In this document: positions 54,717-64,000 of the stretch, piece after piece
Position numbering within the stretch: the first letter of the stretch is position 1
How the letters are laid out: the number at the start of each line of letters is the position of its first letter
Source: Blastocladiella emersonii ATCC 22665
Taxonomy: Eukaryota; Blastocladiomycota; Blastocladiomycetes; Blastocladiales; Blastocladiaceae
DNA length: 64,000 nt
Direction of reading: 5' to 3'
NCBI GenBank assembly: GCA_025594325.1
Contig: JANHCV010000005.1
Span: forward strand, 1,701,501-1,765,500
Position numbers and translations under genes: made by a program
The notes under the pieces: model-generated
What the model saw: only the letters and a program-made list of their open reading frames with translations
Databases searched by the model: none
Told to the model about the DNA's origin: nothing

Positions 54717-56856
54717 CTAGTTGGGGAACAGGGGAAGCAGAACCGCATGCTCGAGCCGACCATCGAGAGCGAAGCGTGCCGACATCGAGCCAATGACCTT
54801 GGGGGTAGGCTCCGATTCGAGCGACATGACAGTGTCGACCACCCTGCGGTCGACCATGGCCGTGCGGCAGAATGCGAGGTACTCAGCGAGCGCGTCGCTG
54901 TCGCCCTCCCACTCCATGGCAGGGTACGGTTCCTTGCAATAGCGCGCGTAATCTTCCTCGGCCACCCCGGCGAGGGCGAGCGGCATGGCGGCTTTCATGC
55001 GCGCAGCCATGGGTAGGTGCCTTGGTGGGAGCGGCGGCACATACAAGTAGCCGACGTCGAGCCCCGGCGTAACCCAGTCAGACTTGCCCTGCGGCGCGAT
55101 CACGACGGGCCAATTGACGAACAAGACGGCGATCAAGCCGCGCGCACCGCGGCCCATCAATTTCATAGTCCACGTGCCGTGGGTCTCATTGCCGATCCGC
55201 AGAAGTTTTTCGAATAGTTTCTTGAGCGCAAGTGCGTTCGCCGCCGCAGAGCCAGAGTTCAAAGGGAGCGCCGTCGTCAAACCCGCGCTCTTGGACGAGC
55301 CGTCGGCCACGGCGTACATGTCCGAGAGCGTCGCGAGCGCGACCTTGTGCATGAAGATGGGCGCGGGCGGTCCACGTTTCGCAAAATAGCCCGGGATACT
55401 CGCGAGCTGCGGGATCAGCGGACCAAGTCCAAGCGCAGGTGCAACGGCGTGCGAAAGCTTGCGCACCGTCACAGTCACAATCCGCTTCTTGCGGCTGGTC
55501 ACGACACTCGTTACACGCGCCGAGTAAGGCAAGCGGACGGTCATCACCTTGTCATCGACCAGTAAAGCGACGGCGCCGCTGTACTGCGCAAGATCATGGT
55601 CTGGGACGGGCTGGACCGAGACGCGCTCACGCCTGCGCGAAATGGTAAGCGTGAGCTCGGAAGTGTCGTCTCCTCGATCGGCGAGTTGAGCGATAGCTAG
55701 ATACCAAGCCGGGCGGCGAGCGGATCTGGCAGCGGAGAGCGCAGCGTGCTCCATAATCCCGCGCAGCGCACCCTGCGCAATGGTCAGCGGAACGAGCCGA
55801 GCGCGAACAGCAGGGGTCGACGATTGCGTGTCGTCGTGGGCAAGCGGAAGCCAGTTGGAAATGCAAACGGGGTTCGACTTGGCATAGTTGCGGGCCTGGA
55901 CAAGAGCAGTATTTGCATGGAGCGCGAAGCGAGCATGGGGAAAGTCCTCCGTCACCTTGGGATCGAGGTACCATGAGACAGTCGCCGTGCCGCTAGCAAC
56001 GTCGTGGGTCAAGTTCAAGCTCTCAAAGAAAGTAAGAGTCTCGGACAAAGGATCCAGTTTCGCGGCAACGCGAACGCAGCAAGAGCTCAAGTCAGTGGGC
56101 AAGTCGTGAAGATTGAACGAAGCGGTAGCCTGCGCGACCATGAGTTCACCCGCATCAGGCTGAGCGAAACCGTGGAGCTTGGAAAGCAACAGACGCTCCT
56201 CGCCCACGACGTCAGTCGCGTTGGAAAAGTAGCTGATCCAGTCCTCGCTCAACGAACAAGGTGGGAACGGAAGGACGGTGTAGGGTGCAGAACCTGTCCA
56301 CACAAGACGACGCGAAGCCATGGCGTAAGCGATCGCTTTGACGCCAAACGCGGGCGTCGAAAACGAACCACCTATAGAAACGCGTGAATTAATGGCCATC
56401 TAACTAGTGAAACAAGCGGACACACGTACCCAGCGTGAATTTGAGATCATCGCTGTGACCGGCGAAGCTCGAGATAAACTTGAGTATGGGAAGCAGCTGG
56501 TCCGACTCAGCCATGGAAATCGGAACGTCGGGCGTGCCAAGCTTCACAAAGGTGATGCTGCGGTAAGGCACGATACCTGAAGTACCGCCCTTGTTGGGCG
56601 CAAATGGACGAACTTGCGCCAACCAATGGTCACATTTCGCGTCTTGCTGCTCGTAAAGCGCGACGCCAAAGAGCGTTGAAAAGGCGTGCGGGGGAAGCGC
56701 GTAGTGCTCTTTGAAGTAGTCGAGCGGATGCGAGTAGCGGGCCATCGCCCGATTTGAGCACAAGCGTAAAATCGACTTGTCGGTCGCGGTGGCACTGCTG
56801 TGCTTGAGCAGGTGCGAGCCGTGAAGCGCAAGATTGAGCGGGCCGCAGCGGTCCAT
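54717..56856 (-). CDS. DUF4470-like family copy 3, C-terminal portion; 5' half lost or degenerate
   Basis: Exons 56430-56856 and 54717-56371 with a 58-nt intron (GTACGT...TATAG). 693 residues if started at MDRCGPLNLALHG. Upstream the same frame continues with DPQQRFDVIDTSTL, the family block equal to FDVVDTNNLMDACG in copy 4, but meets a TGA at 56974-56976. Family-like frame extends on to about 57138 (LMLSTWNNFAQWIHRL), so the N-terminal DUF4470 domain is missing. The C-terminal half is long and clean (GRGARGLIAVLFVNWPVV, LPPRHLPMAARMKAAMPLAL). Function unknown. It may be expressed as a shortened protein or be a 5'-truncated pseudogene. Confidence 0.6.
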
Positions 56857-57220
56857 GAGAGTGGAGGTGTCGATTACGTCAAAGCGCTGCTGCGGGTCGT
56901 CAGTGATAAAGAAAGACGTCGGAAGCGTGCGAGTCGCGGAACGGATCGAAGTGGTCGGCCGGGTCGGAGTAAATCACCGACGCGCTCGTCCGAGTCGGCA
57001 CAAAATCAGCCGGTGAATCCATTGCGCAAAGTTATTCCATGTGCTGAGCATCAGTAGGGATGAGGTGTGCAAGTCGAGCCGACCCGAGGCGCGGCGAAGG
57101 CAGACATCCTGCCTCACCGCGATGTGAGTGGCAGATTAGTGGCGTGTTGTGGCAAACGCCACGGCCGCTCAACTTTCGCGACCCGGGGTCACGCCGATCT
57201 GCTCTCCCCCACTCGCAACC

Positions 57221-58695
57221 ATGAAGGCAAAAAAGAAGGCTAGGAAGCCCGCAACTTGCGGCAATGCATCGCCCACCACTAGAGATCACGCTATTTTGGA
57301 CGAGCGACCTGTGGCGTCGATCCCGCCGATGCTGACATGTCGCGCTACGAACCGCGGCAACACCGTCTCTTGGTACCATCCATTCCGCCGGTTCCCTCCA
57401 CGCGACCTCCTTCTGTACCACGACCCTTGCACGCGTACCGAGCTGAACGCGCTCCTCTGCGGCTGCGGCGACCTAGCCGAAGTTGCTCGGACCGTGTGCG
57501 AGGCGGCGAGCAAGGGCGCCACGGCGACGCTCTCATTTACTCTCAACGACTGGAACCCCGAGATCCTCGCGCGAAACCTGCTTATTCTTCACGCCATCGC
57601 TTCCGCATCTCCAGCCGATATCGAGGCGGACACGCTTGCCCGCCGCGTCGGCCAGCTGTGGTACTCGCCGGTACTTGATCCCGAAGCTCGTGATTTTTGG
57701 AATGCCCAGATGCGCGCTTGTATCGAAACTGACTGGCTCGATGTTGCGCCGCACGCATCGCTCCGCGTCATCAACAACGCGACACTTGGCGAGCTACGCT
57801 GCTGCTGGCGCGCCTGGCTTGATGTGGGCTGGTCCATCGACACGCTCCTCAAGAAGCGGGCCCAGTACATCGAGAAGTCGAGTCTCATGACCGAGCCCAC
57901 CACCGACGCTCAGCTCTCGACGAGCGCGGCCATAGCTGTCAACAAGTCAACTCTCAGTTTCCCGGTGTCTTCAAAACGGCTGATCTTTCGCGCATCACTT
58001 GTAACCTTGACCGCCTCATGTCGTCCGGTGCCTTCACGCAGGCAGCCTCGCCTGTTGTGAGCTCAACGTTTCTGCTCCGCTCAGCCGATGGTGGCGCATA
58101 TTATGCCGTCGATTTCAACACGTTTCCATCCAATGCCTTTGACTTCATTCTTGAGCAAGAGCTTCCTGAGGATACCATGCTCTCAAGGTTTCGGCAATGG
58201 GTCAAGGCGCTCCACGATGGCCTGAGTAGCGACAACTCCAATCCGCGTGTCCGAGTGGCCTTGATTCACGGCCACGCGGTCACGGCCATGGAGCAGCTCA
58301 CAGCCGACCCCACCATGCGGTTTGACGTTGTGGACACGAACAATCTCATGGACGCGTGCGGCCTGCTCAGCATCCTCAACCACGGATCGGCGCTCCTTCG
58401 CCACACTGACGATTCTCGTGATCGCGCTCGCTTGCTCGCATACTCGCGACTTGACTGCGCCGAGGAGCTGCGCGATTACAACGAATACTTGCTGGGAAAG
58501 ACGGGACTTGACTACGGTGCATTTCCAGCCTTCTTTGGTGTTTCTCTTGACGAAAAACCAACTCCCTGCGAGCCAGCAACGTGGCACAACCGCTTCACCT
58601 TGAGTCTCCTTCACCTTGAAAAAGAACCTGTCACTTACCTCACTTTTACCAAACTTCCGCACCCGACTGTGCCAACGGCGCTGCTCGGATCTTAA
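57221..58695 (+). pseudogene. DUF4470-like family copy 4; one frameshift, C-terminal half missing
   Basis: ATG 57221 (MKAKKKARKPATCG) begins the N-terminal domain: WYHPFRRFPPRDLLLYHD, ALLCGCGDLAEVARTV, ILARNLLILHAIASAS. Near 57955 the coding frame shifts by one base into FPGVFKTADLSRITCNLDRL. It then runs through GHAVTAMEQLTADPTMRFDV and VDTNNLMDACGLLSILNHGS, ending TFTKLPHPTVPTALLGS at 58695. The paralogs continue for about 550 further residues. It starts about 80 bp from the broken 5' end of copy 3, head to head, so the pair carries complementary halves of the family protein. Confidence 0.65.
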
Positions 58696-58794
58696 CTTTT
58701 GACGGCGAGCCTGCAGGCGTGTGTCCAGTTTCACGTCAATCTTCAGGACCAAAGTACCTACACCCATTTTCACTTCCGATGAGACAGTCAGCGA

Positions 58795-59460
58795 CCAGAA
58801 CGCGACTAAATTGCGACTAAACCGCGACTGAACTGCAACTAAACCTCGACTGAACCGCGACTGAACCTCAACTAAACCGCGACAGAACCATGACCAAACC
58901 AAGACCAAACCGTGACTGAACCTCACTAAACCTCGACTAAACCTCGACTAAACTCAGACTAAACCTCGACTAAACTCAGACTAAACCGTGACTGAAACTC
59001 AACTGAACCATGACTGAACCACGAGTAAACCTAGAGTAAACCTAGAGTAAATCTAGAGTAAATCTAAACTCAACCAGTACTGAACTCAGAGTAAACCTCG
59101 AGCAAACCGGAAACAGAATTCTATTCGACTTGAGTCAGACTATGAGCAGACCCTGAAACTTCCACATCAACCCCAAAGTAGATTCAGACTGAACCCAAAG
59201 TAAACTCAAACTGAACTGGAACTAAACTAAAATCAAACTCGATCAAAAGCTGACCAGACCTGGACCAAACGCAGACTAAACTGAAACCAAAACCAGACTA
59301 AACGCAGACCAAACGCAAACTAGACTCGGACTATACGCAAACTAGACTCAGACCAGACTGAAATTGAATGAAGCCAGCGCCGAGACAACTCGGAGCAAAC
59401 CTGAATATGACCTGAGTGGACTGAAAGCAGACTGAAAGCAGACTTGGACCAAAACCAGAC
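58795..59460. repeat. 11-bp degenerate minisatellite
   Basis: Consecutive imperfect units of about 11 nt with consensus near CGACTAAACCT (for example CGACTAAACCT, CGACTAAACTC, AGACTAAACCT, AGAGTAAACCT). The plus strand is A/C-rich and T-poor throughout. The region is most regular at 58,880-59,110 and decays to the right. It starts about 100 bp after DUF4470-like copy 4. Confidence 0.8.
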
Positions 59461-59489
59461 CAGAACGTGACCAGACAGTCTGCTCCCAT

Positions 59490-60115
59490 TTCACTTATTT
59501 CACTCCCCTGCTTAATAACTCCCAAAGAACAACTCAAGAGACCTCCATGGCTTCTCGCGTAGTAGTAGATTCCGTCGAGAAAATACGCGATATCGCAAGG
59601 GTTGGGCACCTGAGGTCAGCTACCCGCCACAAGGCCAGCCTGCCTACACCCCATGTATCTCACTGCCCTGCTTGATAACGCCCAACGCACAGCTCAGAAG
59701 ACCTTTATAAAATTACGCGTAGTAGTAGATTCCATTGCGAAATTATTTGATATCGCAAAGGGAAAGACACGCAATGTCAGCTGCGTGCCACAAGCACGAT
59801 CTGCCCTTTCCCCCCATATTTCACTTTCCTTTTTAACACCACCCAACTCTCTTCTCAGGAGCCTTAAAGAGCACTGCAGTTAGTAGTAGATTCCGCTCAG
59901 AAGTTACGCGATATCGCAACGAGGTGAGCACGCGAGGTTAGTTACGCGTCACAAGGCAGTCCCGCTCAGACCCCACTTTTTTCTCTTTCTTGCTTGGTGT
60001 CGTACAACTCACAGCTTAGAGAATCTCTAAAGCCTTGCGAGAAGTAGTAGATTCCGCCGAGAGGTCGCGCGATAACGCAAAGGGGTGAGCACGCGAGGTA
60101 GTTACGCGACGCGGG
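59490..60115. repeat. Four-copy 161-bp tandem satellite
   Basis: The shared core AGTAGTAGATTCC starts at 59561, 59721, 59882 and 60043, giving periods of 160, 161 and 161 bp. Each unit then has a GCGATATCGC-like palindrome (or its decayed form) and a GGTGAGCACGCGAGGT-type block, and closes with a pyrimidine-rich CCCCATTTCACTT-like stretch. The minus strand of each unit encodes a related peptide (GIYYYA...LLSC...KQGSEI). Confidence 0.8.
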
Positions 60116-60998
60116 CCAGGCTGGCTTGCCACGCTGCGAATATCGATGGACCACTCGAGCGCAAGGCTTCGGCAGCATGCTTGGCAACCCAGTAAGAGCG
60201 CGCCCGAGTGTCCATCACGTATCCTCAGACGAATTGTTTGAGCTGACCATGAGCGGGCCAAACGTGCAAGGGTGCAGTCAAGTCTGCGCTCAGCGGCGTG
60301 CCCATAAAGTAGTTGCCTGGCCCATTTTACTGCGCGGAATCGGCCAAGCTCACTGAAAAGCCGTGAGGGCGCGATCTACGGGGACCGTGGCAGCGCGCCA
60401 CGAGCCCCGCTCCTTGCAAGGGCAGCGACAAAAGGCGAGTCGTGGTCGTGCTTCGGGTTGGGCACCACTTGTTGCAAGAACTCAAGACAATGACCTTCCT
60501 CTCAAGCCATCGTTTGGGCTGCCGCGGCGGTGGCTCTACCCGCTACGTGCACGCCAACAACGCTGCCCCACAGTGTGGCGACGGGTCGGGGCGTTCGGGG
60601 CGTGGGACCGCTCTCCGCGGCGTAAAGGTCTGTGCCAACGGCCCATAAACAGAATGCATCAAGTTACATGGGCATAAGATTCATGAGAACAGGTATTTAT
60701 GGATGTCCGCGGTCGCTTGGAGGAGCGGGGCAGGGAGCGGGGCTCGGCGCTCGTTTCGTTTCAGCCGCCGGCTCGGTCGCGTGCACTTGAGCCACGCGCG
60801 GGACACGGCGTGCCGACCTCGACCCCGGCGTCGCTCCCAAACACCGCATCTCGCGGCCCGCTCACTCCGTGCATCGGCGTAACCATCTCAATAGCAGCTC
60901 GCTTGGCCGTCCCACCCGCCGCTCCCTTCGCTCTGTCCGACTTCCCTGCCATGTCTTAGAACAAGCATCTGCTGCGCCTGCAACTCGCGGCATGTAAC
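60116..60998. other. Intergenic/transposon-flank region
   Basis: About 880 bp with ORFs up to 104 codons but no recognisable domain. The last part (from about 60699) may belong to the 5' side of the element containing the transposase at 60999. Confidence 0.35.
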
Positions 60999-61729
60999 AT
61001 GGTCTTGAACGATGGAATGTCGGTGCGCGAGGTCGGGAACAAACTTCTCTGCAGCCACTCTACGATTTCGCGCTGGGTGGTCGCTTACAGGGCGGGTGGA
61101 GTCGCTGCGTTTGAGCCCGTCCCGCGTCCGCCGCGCGAAACCAAGCTCGACGCCGACGACGATGAGGTGCGTCGCGCTCCACGAGGTATCCGCCGCGTCG
61201 GGCACGGTGCTCATCTTCAACCCGCGCCCCTGCCCCTGCAATCTAGTTTGTGCGCGCTGCCATCACCAGCACCCCGTGGCTCACCCTACGCGACCTTTCC
61301 GAGCTGCTGCGCGCGGAGCGCAACAAGTCGGTCTCCGTGTCGACGCTCTCGAGGCTTCTCGACCGCCTTGGCTTCTCGAAGAAGGTGGTCAAGTCGCGCG
61401 GCGCCAACTACAACGAGGAGGCGCGCGCCGCCTGGCGCCAGTACGTCGAAACCGCTGGCTTCAGGGCCGACCAGCTTGTCTTCTGCGACGAGTGCGGCAT
61501 CCAGCCGACAGCGGCCAACCACCGCTTCGCGTGGAGCGAGACAGGGGTCCCCGCCGTCATTGTGCAGCCGCGCGCGCCCACGAGCACGCGTGTCAACCTC
61601 GTTGCAGCCATTTCCACGTTGGGGCCCCTCCTCGCGCACGCCGCGCCGTTGACGCAGACGCGGTTGACGCAGGCGACCGCAGGGCCGGCGGCTTGCGCGA
61701 CGACGTTGGACCAGGAATACGGCGAGTAG
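60999..61729 (+). pseudogene. Tc1/mariner-IS630-type transposase, 3' truncated
   Basis: Exons 60999-61166 and 61247-61729; 80-nt intron (GTGCGT...ATCTAG), phase 0. The N-terminal helix-turn-helix MSVREVGNKLLCSHSTISRW is followed by a second DNA-binding helix set (VSTLSRLLDRLGFSKKVVKS) and the first catalytic Asp (LVFCDECGIQPTAANHRFAW). Similarity ends near 61640; the second and third acidic residues of the DDE/DDD triad are absent, so it is inactive. An in-frame TAG at 60956-60958 lies upstream of the chosen start. The right end abuts an opposite-strand transposon fragment. Confidence 0.7.
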
Positions 61730-62460
61730 CAGGCTGGCGACTCGAGCTTGCGCGCGCGGGCTCGTCAAGCTGCTCGTACTCGTCGTGGTCGTGGTCATCA
61801 TCTCCATCGCTCGCCTCCTCACCACGGTCAGCGCCAGCGCCAGCGTTGCTTTCCAGCTCCGAAAGCGTCGAGTCGCCGTCGTTGTTGTCGACAGGGTGAT
61901 GGAGGGCGGGCGCCGTAGATGCGCCGAGTGGAACCGAGGACAAACTAGACTCGCGGCGCACGAGAGGGAGTGAGTTGTCACGAAGACAGGGTGGTGCGCC
62001 AGCGAGTCTGCGTACCAAGCAGCTGAGTACTCCTTGTCGCACGTCGAGCACATGTTCACGGCGACCTTGCTTGGACTAATGATGCCGAACACCGTGTTGA
62101 GGTGCTTGAACAGCGTGGTACCGTTGGGTTTCGACTTGAGAAAAGCGCGAGCACCGGCCGGCATCGTCTTGGTAGTGCCGGGCCAAAATTCAATGGCTAC
62201 GCGCGGAAGCAAGGGGCAAGCGCGTTAGTTGCAGCGCGACGGCGGCCAAGCTGGATGCACGTACTCTTCTGCCCAGGCGGCGGAAGCAGCATACCGCTGC
62301 AGAAAGGATCGCGGCAGTCCCCTCGCCGCCCATGAGGCAGATGCCGCAGCTGAAGCAGCCAGTGGGGCCGACTCGAAGCGCCTTTTTCGAGCGCCGGACG
62401 TTCATGGCGAGCACCGCAGCGGGTAGGTCGTCAAGTTCGTACGTCGGCATGGCGGAGGGT
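61593..62460 (-). pseudogene. N-terminal fragment of a second transposon protein
   Basis: ATG 62460 (MPTYELDDLPAAVLAMN) with a Cys cluster (GPTGCFSCGICLMGG), a probable intron around 62190-62310 (GTATGC or GTACGT start, CTAAC branch, CGTAG end) that I could not join in phase, then SKPNGTTLFKHLNTVFGI and a second Cys pair (VNMCSTCDKEYSAAWYAD). An acidic linker (DGDDDHDHDEYEQLDE) follows in another frame. The order Cys-rich start plus CxxC resembles fungal CACTA/TNP2-type elements, but this is weak. Truncated on its 3' side against the Tc1-type fragment. Confidence 0.4.
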
Positions 62461-62733
62461 GGCCTGCCGTTCCAGCGCCGACGCGCGACCAACAGCAAAG
62501 GAGGGGGAGGAGGAAGGGCGAGGACGGCGGTGACTCGGCGCGCGGGTTGGGTTGCTGGAGGTGTGAATGGTGCGGTTGCAACACGGCGGCCGAGAGTGGT
62601 GGTTGAGCAGGAGCAGGAGCAGGCGCTGCTCGAATGCGGGAGAGAGGACGGGCAGAGGAGGTCGGAGGTCGAAGTGGAGCCAAGCCGCAGGCGAGCGGGA
62701 AGGCCGTGGCGGTGGCGGTGCGCGCGCGTCGCC

Positions 62734-63440
62734 TCAGCGTGGGTGGGCATTTTCAGCTCGCCGCGCCGCCCGAAAGCGCGCCGCCACACGCAAAGCAGGG
62801 GACCAAGGACAGTAATGCATCGAGTGGGCAACGGGATGCGCGGCCGACCCCGCGCAGTTGAACGGGTAGAGCAGCCACCGGTACTCGCCGTCGAGCTTGA
62901 AGTTGGCTGCGCCTGCGGTCGTCGGCGCCGCGGGCCAATTGGAGTCGGGCACGACGTGGACGAACGTCTGGAAGTCTGTCACACTCACGGCGTGGTACCG
63001 ACCGAGGCCCATACCCGGTTCCACGGGATGCAGGGCGAGCGCCTGCACGGGAAAGTCCTTGCACGTCGCGGTGCTGCCCGGCGCGTCGTTCTGGACGCGG
63101 ATCTGTTTGACGATGGCCACGTCGTGCTCGGTGCCGTTGTGCGTGGAGTGCAGCGCGTCAGCCAGCTTCCCGACGCGGTACTTCTTGTCCGACGTGAGAT
63201 ACTACCGTACGCGAGATAGCAGATGTTAGCGACCGAACGATTCGGGTATGAGCACAGCCAGCAGCGTACCATGACCCAGTCCGTGTGCGACTTGCCGTGG
63301 GTTGGGAACTGACACTTGCCCGTGAGCTGCTTGTTGCGGAACCCGCCGAGCGAAAAGGCCTCGAACGAGATCGCGCCTTGGACATGGAGAACTTCACGTG
63401 CCGCGGGTCGAGAGCGTCAGTTTCTTGTGCTTGCGATACA
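62734..63440 (-). pseudogene. C-terminal fragment of a transposon protein
   Basis: Two exons separated by a 68-nt intron (63202-63269; GTACGC...GCTAAC...GGTAG): FEAFSLGGFRNKQLTGKCQF and PTHGKSHTDWVM join YLTSDKKYRVGKLADALHST. The fragment then continues VTDFQTFVHVVPDSNWPAAP and LDGEYRWLLYPFNCAG to a stop at 62734. The upstream frame (EADNPLLGPDDVK near 63480) does not join in phase. It resembles the C-terminal region of large fungal transposases. It lies upstream of the N-terminal fragment on the same strand, so the two come from different or rearranged copies. Confidence 0.4.
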
Positions 63441-63841
63441 GATCGCGCGCACACGGGGTACCTTGACGTCGTCGGGACCCAGCAGCGGGTTGTCGGCCTC
63501 TCGCTGCGCCGAGCGTCCGGAACCCACTTGTGCGCTGCTCCCAGAATGCGGTCGTTCATGAGCTCAAGCGGATGCTCGAACAACGCCTGAGAATCAGGGC
63601 AAACATCCAGTCGGCGCTGATGCGCGGATCAACGTTCAGTTGAACTCCCGGCGCGTGAAAATCTTGAGCTCGACGGGTGACGACATTGAGGTCAGGAGCC
63701 TTTAAGGGCAATCACACGGATTCGACATCTCCAGGGACGGTGTAAGTAGAGCTCGACACTTTGAGTTGGTTGCATAGAGTCAGTGGATGGTTTGAATGGT
63801 ACGTCGAGCGGTGAGGGAGGCGAAGGACGCGAAGGTCACGC

Positions 63842-63853
63842 CACGTGACGCGT
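63842..63853 (+). promoter_or_regulatory. Fused E-box/MCB-like site
   Basis: CACGTGACGCGT, with the two boxes abutting, 97-108 bp upstream of a possible ATG at 63950. Confidence 0.45.
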
Positions 63854-63949
63854 TCGACTTTTGCCGATCGCTCTTGAGCGCGCGCGTTCGCCGCGGATGG
63901 CTGCGGCTCCCGCCGAACCGCCAAGTACTCAACTCACCCCTCTATCACC

Positions 63950-64000
63950 ATGAACACGACGCATCCACCCCCTCCGCATCGCATGCGGCTCTCGTCTGTC
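63950..64000 (+). CDS. Possible start of a gene continuing past the window
   Basis: ATG in a CACCATGA context opens MNTTHPPPPHRMRLSS and stays open to the window end. Support is the context and the module about 100 bp upstream. Too short to identify. Confidence 0.25.
   Translation, partial: MNTTHPPPPHRMRLSSV

Noticed and set aside
58795-60115. CRISPR-like array
   Set aside because: Repeats are directly contiguous without unique spacers, and the sequence is eukaryotic.
60126-60677. Two plus-strand ORFs of 76 and 104 codons after the satellite
   Set aside because: No recognisable motif; composition is like random GC-rich sequence.

Overview
The window is a GC-rich nuclear segment from a zoosporic (flagellated) fungus. 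A SAS-6 centriole gene excludes ordinary yeasts and moulds. The housekeeping genes are fungal in character (Bud6, metaxin/Sam37, RFC, AP-3 beta, RhoGAP, SLC44-like transporter). Introns are 54-80 nt, mostly GTACGT/GTGCGT/GTATGC at the 5' end with CTGAC or CTAAC branch sites. Helical repeats of the 'DWWRDSGLPLP' type and a PAS-guanylyl cyclase fit Blastocladiomycota (Allomyces/Catenaria-like). That placement is inference.

Layout. 1-2,642: the end of a membrane-protein gene and BUD6. 3,097-12,096: a same-strand array of seven F-box-like paralogs; only copy C is clean, and the rest show lost starts, nonsense codons, frameshifts or truncation. 12,668-29,794: accessory DNA mixing a DUF4470-like family (two copies), four helical-repeat/LRR genes on the minus strand (three intact, one decayed) and a 4.5-kb DNA transposon with 26-bp inverted repeats (20,982-25,447). 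30,172-31,168: a broken multi-pass membrane-protein gene. 31,459-51,573: a conserved block holding SAS-6, a choline-transporter-like protein, Sam37/metaxin, RhoGAP, RFC2, guanylyl cyclase, a small Gly-rich protein and AP-3 beta. 51,638-58,695: a decayed partial copy of the AP-3 beta gene, a frameshifted F-box gene and two more DUF4470-like copies head to head. 58,795-60,115: an 11-bp minisatellite followed by a four-copy 161-bp satellite. 60,999-63,440: transposase remnants. 63,950-64,000: the possible start of another gene.

How the parts fit together. The accessory families appear to share a bipartite promoter: an E-box (CACGTG) and an MCB-like GACGCGTC whose starts lie 22-26 bp apart, with the E-box 80-95 bp upstream of the ATG in all four LRR genes. 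The same module lies just beyond the right end of the transposon. Removing the transposon would place it 71 bp upstream of the DUF4470-like gene at 18,931-20,952, so the insertion seems to have displaced that gene's promoter by about 4.5 kb. This module and its displacement are the main discovery candidates. Second is the 161-bp satellite, whose minus strand still carries a peptide frame with mostly synonymous differences.

Caveat: several breaks are single-base indels in homopolymers and could be assembly errors. The nonsense substitutions cannot be explained that way. All coordinates and splice sites were read by eye; no database or alignment search was run.
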